From positions 1 to 7,670 of the forward strand of contig DEKQ01000058.1 in NCBI GenBank assembly GCA_002353975.1: DNA of 7,670 nucleotides, in the 5' to 3' direction. Source of the stretch: Prevotellaceae bacterium UBA2718 (GTDB lineage Bacteria; Bacteroidota; Bacteroidia; Bacteroidales; Bacteroidaceae). The translations under genes were made by a program, and so were the position numbers. Of the stretch, positions 5,048 through 7,670 are shown in pieces (position 1 is the stretch's first letter; each line of letters opens with the position of its first letter). The notes below the pieces were generated by a model. That model had not been told where the DNA came from. It made no database searches and saw only the letters and a list, made by a program, of their open reading frames with translations.

Positions 5048-6619
5048 TTATGCATTATTCTGGCTGTAGCATTGGAAGATTTGCTCCACCTTCTGAGTAG
5101 GCATCTTCGGAGTGAGGAGGCTAACCAACACGACAACGATAAAGCCTCCAAGCATAGCTATGGCTCCACAGTCAATAGGGTTGATAGGATTGCCTATGAG
5201 CATATTCACCACAGTAAGCCCTACACCCCATACGAAGCATGCCCATACGGAGAGGCGGGTGACACCCTTCCAGTAAAGACCCATCATGAATGGAGCGAGG
5301 AAAGCTCCTGCCAACGCTCCCCATGAGATACCCATGAGCTGAGCGATGAACTGAGGTGGATTAAGGGCTATCATCAGCGATATGACGATGAAGAACACGA
5401 TGAGTACACGCATTACGACAACCTTGCGGCGCTCTATCTTCTCTACCACCATATCGTCCATCTCACCACCGGTTACCTCACCCTCAAGGCTCTTCTTGTC
5501 GCGATAGATAAGGTCAAGGGTCATCGTGGATGATGATGTGAGGACAAGTCCGGCAAGAGTGGACATAGAGGCTGAGAGTACCAGCAGGATAACCAAAGCG
5601 ATGAGAATATCCGGCAACGTCTCAAGCATTGTTGGTATGATATTGTCATACACAAACTTACCCTTTTCGGCATTGAAGGCCGTAGGCACGAAGAGGCGTC
5701 CGAAGCTACCGAGGAAGTAGCAGCCACCAGCTACTATAAATGCAAATATAGTTGAAATGATTGTGCCGCGCTTGATGGCTGACTCATCTGTGATGGAATA
5801 GAACTTTCCCACCATCTGTGGCAATCCCCATGTACCGAGAGATGTCAGTACCACAACACCCAAGAGGCTAAGAGGATTAGGACCAAACCACGACGCAAAG
5901 TCTCCCGCCTGGAAGTTAGCATAGAGTTCCGAACCTCGCTGCGTCAAATCATCTGTGTTAGGAACAATCTCTGCCATCTTCTGTGTGGCTGCCACAAGGC
6001 CGCCCTGCGAATTGAGCACAACGGCGATGACCGTCGTGATGCCGAAAATCATGATGATGCCCTGAATGAAGTCATTGATGGCCGTAGCCTTGTAACCACC
6101 CAGAATGACATAGACAGCTGTGAGGACAGCCATGATAACGGCGCAGTATTCGTAGGATATGCCAAAGCCCATCTCAAAGAGTTTCGAGATACCCATATAC
6201 ACGCCTGCGGTGTAAGGAATAAGGAACACGAAGGCAATGATGGAAGCAGCTATGCGCAATCCCTCATCTCCGTAACGTGTACCGAAGAAGTCAGGCATCG
6301 TTCGGCTCTGAATGAACTGTGTCATGAGGCGTGTACGCTTGCCTAACAGAATCCACGCCAGCAACGAGCCGATGATGGCGTTGCCTATACCAATCCAAGA
6401 TGCGGACAGGCCATACTTCCAACCGAACTGTCCGGCGTAGCCAACGAACACGACGGCAGAGAAATAGGAGGTGCCATAGGCGAAGGCTGTAAGCCAGCCA
6501 CCCACGTTGCGACCACCAAGCACAAAGCCCTCTACGCTGTTGGCCTGTTTACGGGAATAGATTCCTACTGCGACTGTGACACAGAGAAATATCACAGTGA
6601 GTAATACTTTGATAAACAT
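5048..6619 (-). CDS. Sodium:solute symporter (SSS/SLC5-like)
   Basis: Encodes 523 aa, an inner-membrane Na+-coupled carrier of the SSS family (LeuT-like fold, usually 13 helices). Hydrophobic segments run from residue 4 to about 503. The family signature GGYKATAINDFIQGIIM lies at 174-190, and LSASMSTLAGLVLTSSS (348-364) matches the helix carrying the serine pair of the Na2 site. The early GGRNVGGWLTAFAYGTSYFSAVVFVG (35-60) is the typical first-helix region. A charged loop at 372-400 is rich in Glu, Lys and Arg. The N-terminus carries no cleavable signal, as expected. ATG at 6619 sits 37 bases after the porin-like gene. SSS members carry sugars, proline, acetate and phenylacetate, among others; the neighbouring PaaK and PaaI genes favour a carboxylic acid, such as an arylacetate, but this is inference. 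Confidence 0.88.
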   Translation of the reverse strand: MFIKVLLTVIFLCVTVAVGIYSRKQANSVEGFVLGGRNVGGWLTAFAYGTSYFSAVVFVGYAGQFGWKYGLSASWIGIGNAIIGSLLAWILLGKRTRLMTQFIQSRTMPDFFGTRYGDEGLRIAASIIAFVFLIPYTAGVYMGISKLFEMGFGISYEYCAVIMAVLTAVYVILGGYKATAINDFIQGIIMIFGITTVIAVVLNSQGGLVAATQKMAEIVPNTDDLTQRGSELYANFQAGDFASWFGPNPLSLLGVVVLTSLGTWGLPQMVGKFYSITDESAIKRGTIISTIFAFIVAGGCYFLGSFGRLFVPTAFNAEKGKFVYDNIIPTMLETLPDILIALVILLVLSASMSTLAGLVLTSSSTMTLDLIYRDKKSLEGEVTGGEMDDMVVEKIERRKVVVMRVLIVFFIVISLMIALNPPQFIAQLMGISWGALAGAFLAPFMMGLYWKGVTRLSVWACFVWGVGLTVVNMLIGNPINPIDCGAIAMLGGFIVVVLVSLLTPKMPTQKVEQIFQCYSQNNA

Positions 6620-6656
6620 AGTGTTGCAATTATATTTTCTTGTGTTTGTGTATGTG

Positions 6657-7670
6657 TTAGAATGATACCTGAACCTGAGTCAGTATCTGGCTATAGTTGC
6701 CGCCTGTCAGAGCCTTCATCTCGTGGCTCTTTATGCTGTAGGCATACTGCGCCTGAAGGCGGCACTTAGTGTGTATCCAGTACTGGAAACCCAGGGTGAG
6801 GTTTGTCTGCCTGAGGTGCATGTCTGTGTTCTTGTTGAAGTAGTCGGCAACGGCAACAACATCCAGCTGCTTATAGAGAGGAATAGTCGTGGCACCATAG
6901 ACACCGAAGCTACCTACATCGCCGTCCTTACCTCCGAGAGCCTCGCAGCGCACGTATGGGCAACGGTTGCGCCAGAAGTCACGACCAGCGCGAGAACCTG
7001 TCCATTCGAAGCCAGCAGCATAGCGGTTCTGACGGTAGGTGTCTCCAAGCTTGATGCCAGGATTGAAAGGAGACGTGGCTACGGCATAGCCATAACCCTT
7101 CTGACCAGAGACGGAGAACTTCAGCGTAGGCAGAACCTTGTACTCCAATTTCGCAATGATATTCTTCTGGTTGTTCTTGTCACTGGTGTTTATCTGGCCA
7201 CCATTTACAACCTCTATGACGTAATGCAGCTTGCTGTTGAAGAGGTCACCATACATCATAATACCCAAGTCACGACCTGAGCCATTGTTGACCAGAGGGT
7301 CAGCGCCGCAAAGCCATGCTACTGACTGTGAGCTGCAGCTGATGCTCTCCAAAATGGTTGGAGAGAGAGGGTTCTCTATAGAGAGTTCGTTCTTCGACTG
7401 TCCCAGGCGGAAGTTCAGAGCCTTGAAGGGACGATACTCCAGATAGTACTCCTGCACGGCGCCGCTCTTGAACTCATGCATGAAGAAGGCATAGAAATGG
7501 GGTGCTATATCGGCACCTACCATCAGTACTATTCGCTTCAGGTCAAAGGTATTTGAGTTCTTACCTTCATTCTGAAACGTAGCGGTATAGCCTCCCTGAG
7601 CGTATGCCCTCACCTTGACACGTGACAGCACGGCTTGTGACCAGTACTTAAAATCCTTTTCCTTGGCATC
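6657..7670 (-). CDS. Outer-membrane porin-like beta-barrel protein (5' partial)
   Basis: The frame is open from the stop at 6657 to the right edge and gives 337 residues without a start. A GTG at 7631 is internal, because the reading continues upstream as DAKEKDFKYWSQA before VLSRVKVRAYAQGG. The protein alternates short hydrophobic strands with polar turns and ends in Phe after TQVQVSF, the usual C-terminal signature of an outer-membrane barrel. The stretch RPFKALNFRLGQSKNELSIENPLSP is typical in style of the Bacteroidetes phosphate-selective porin O/P family. The signal peptide lies outside the window. It is 37 bases ahead of the symporter, so it probably supplies the outer-membrane step for the same solute. 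The barrel nature is well supported; the family and solute less so. Confidence 0.7.
   Translation of the reverse strand, partial: DAKEKDFKYWSQAVLSRVKVRAYAQGGYTATFQNEGKNSNTFDLKRIVLMVGADIAPHFYAFFMHEFKSGAVQEYYLEYRPFKALNFRLGQSKNELSIENPLSPTILESISCSSQSVAWLCGADPLVNNGSGRDLGIMMYGDLFNSKLHYVIEVVNGGQINTSDKNNQKNIIAKLEYKVLPTLKFSVSGQKGYGYAVATSPFNPGIKLGDTYRQNRYAAGFEWTGSRAGRDFWRNRCPYVRCEALGGKDGDVGSFGVYGATTIPLYKQLDVVAVADYFNKNTDMHLRQTNLTLGFQYWIHTKCRLQAQYAYSIKSHEMKALTGGNYSQILTQVQVSF

Noticed and set aside
6723..7280. 185-codon plus-strand frame opposite the porin-like gene
   Set aside because: It is antisense to a barrel protein with clear strand periodicity and a terminal Phe; nothing supports independent coding.
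7629..7631. GTG as the start of the porin-like protein
   Set aside because: The frame stays open to the window edge with a plausible mature N-terminal sequence (KDFKYWSQAVLSRV), and no signal peptide follows the GTG.

Overview
The window looks like chromosomal DNA from an anaerobic gut, oral or rumen Bacteroidales, probably Prevotella or a relative. The reasons are an HU-like histone family typical of Bacteroidetes (IHF/HU-related, about 140 aa), AT-rich leaders without Shine-Dalgarno sites, a match to the Bacteroidetes -7 promoter element TAnnTTTG, AATTCAA-type heptad repeats between genes, and a porin that resembles the O/P family. The genus is an inference; no rRNA or other decisive marker is present.

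Layout. Left part (1-1024, plus strand): the last 27 codons of one HU-like gene, a 294-base spacer full of inverted and direct repeats, and a complete paralogous HU-like gene. After it come a cluster of GC-rich hairpins and a strong stem-loop with a T-tract that probably ends transcription from both sides.

Right part (1025-7670, all minus strand): six genes in one direction with short gaps (68, 57, 39, 13 and 37 bases). In transcription order they are an outer-membrane porin-like beta-barrel (its start lies beyond the right edge), a sodium:solute symporter, a PaaI-type hotdog thioesterase, a phenylacetate-CoA ligase (PaaK family), a class I/II PLP aminotransferase and a nitrilase-superfamily omega-amidase.

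Interpretation. The minus-strand set reads like a route for aryl (or other weak) acids: porin and Na+ symporter for uptake, PaaK for CoA activation, PaaI to recover CoA from stalled thioesters, and an aminotransferase working on the matching 2-oxo acid. No ring-oxidation genes (paaABCDE) are visible. This fits anaerobic interconversion of arylacetyl-CoA, arylpyruvate and aromatic amino acid, as known physiologically from rumen Bacteroidetes, better than aerobic phenylacetate breakdown. The connecting enzyme, a 2-oxoacid:ferredoxin oxidoreductase such as IorAB, is not in the window. The omega-amidase beside the aminotransferase further suggests glutamine as amino donor. These links are inferred from gene families and order; no substrate can be read from the sequence.
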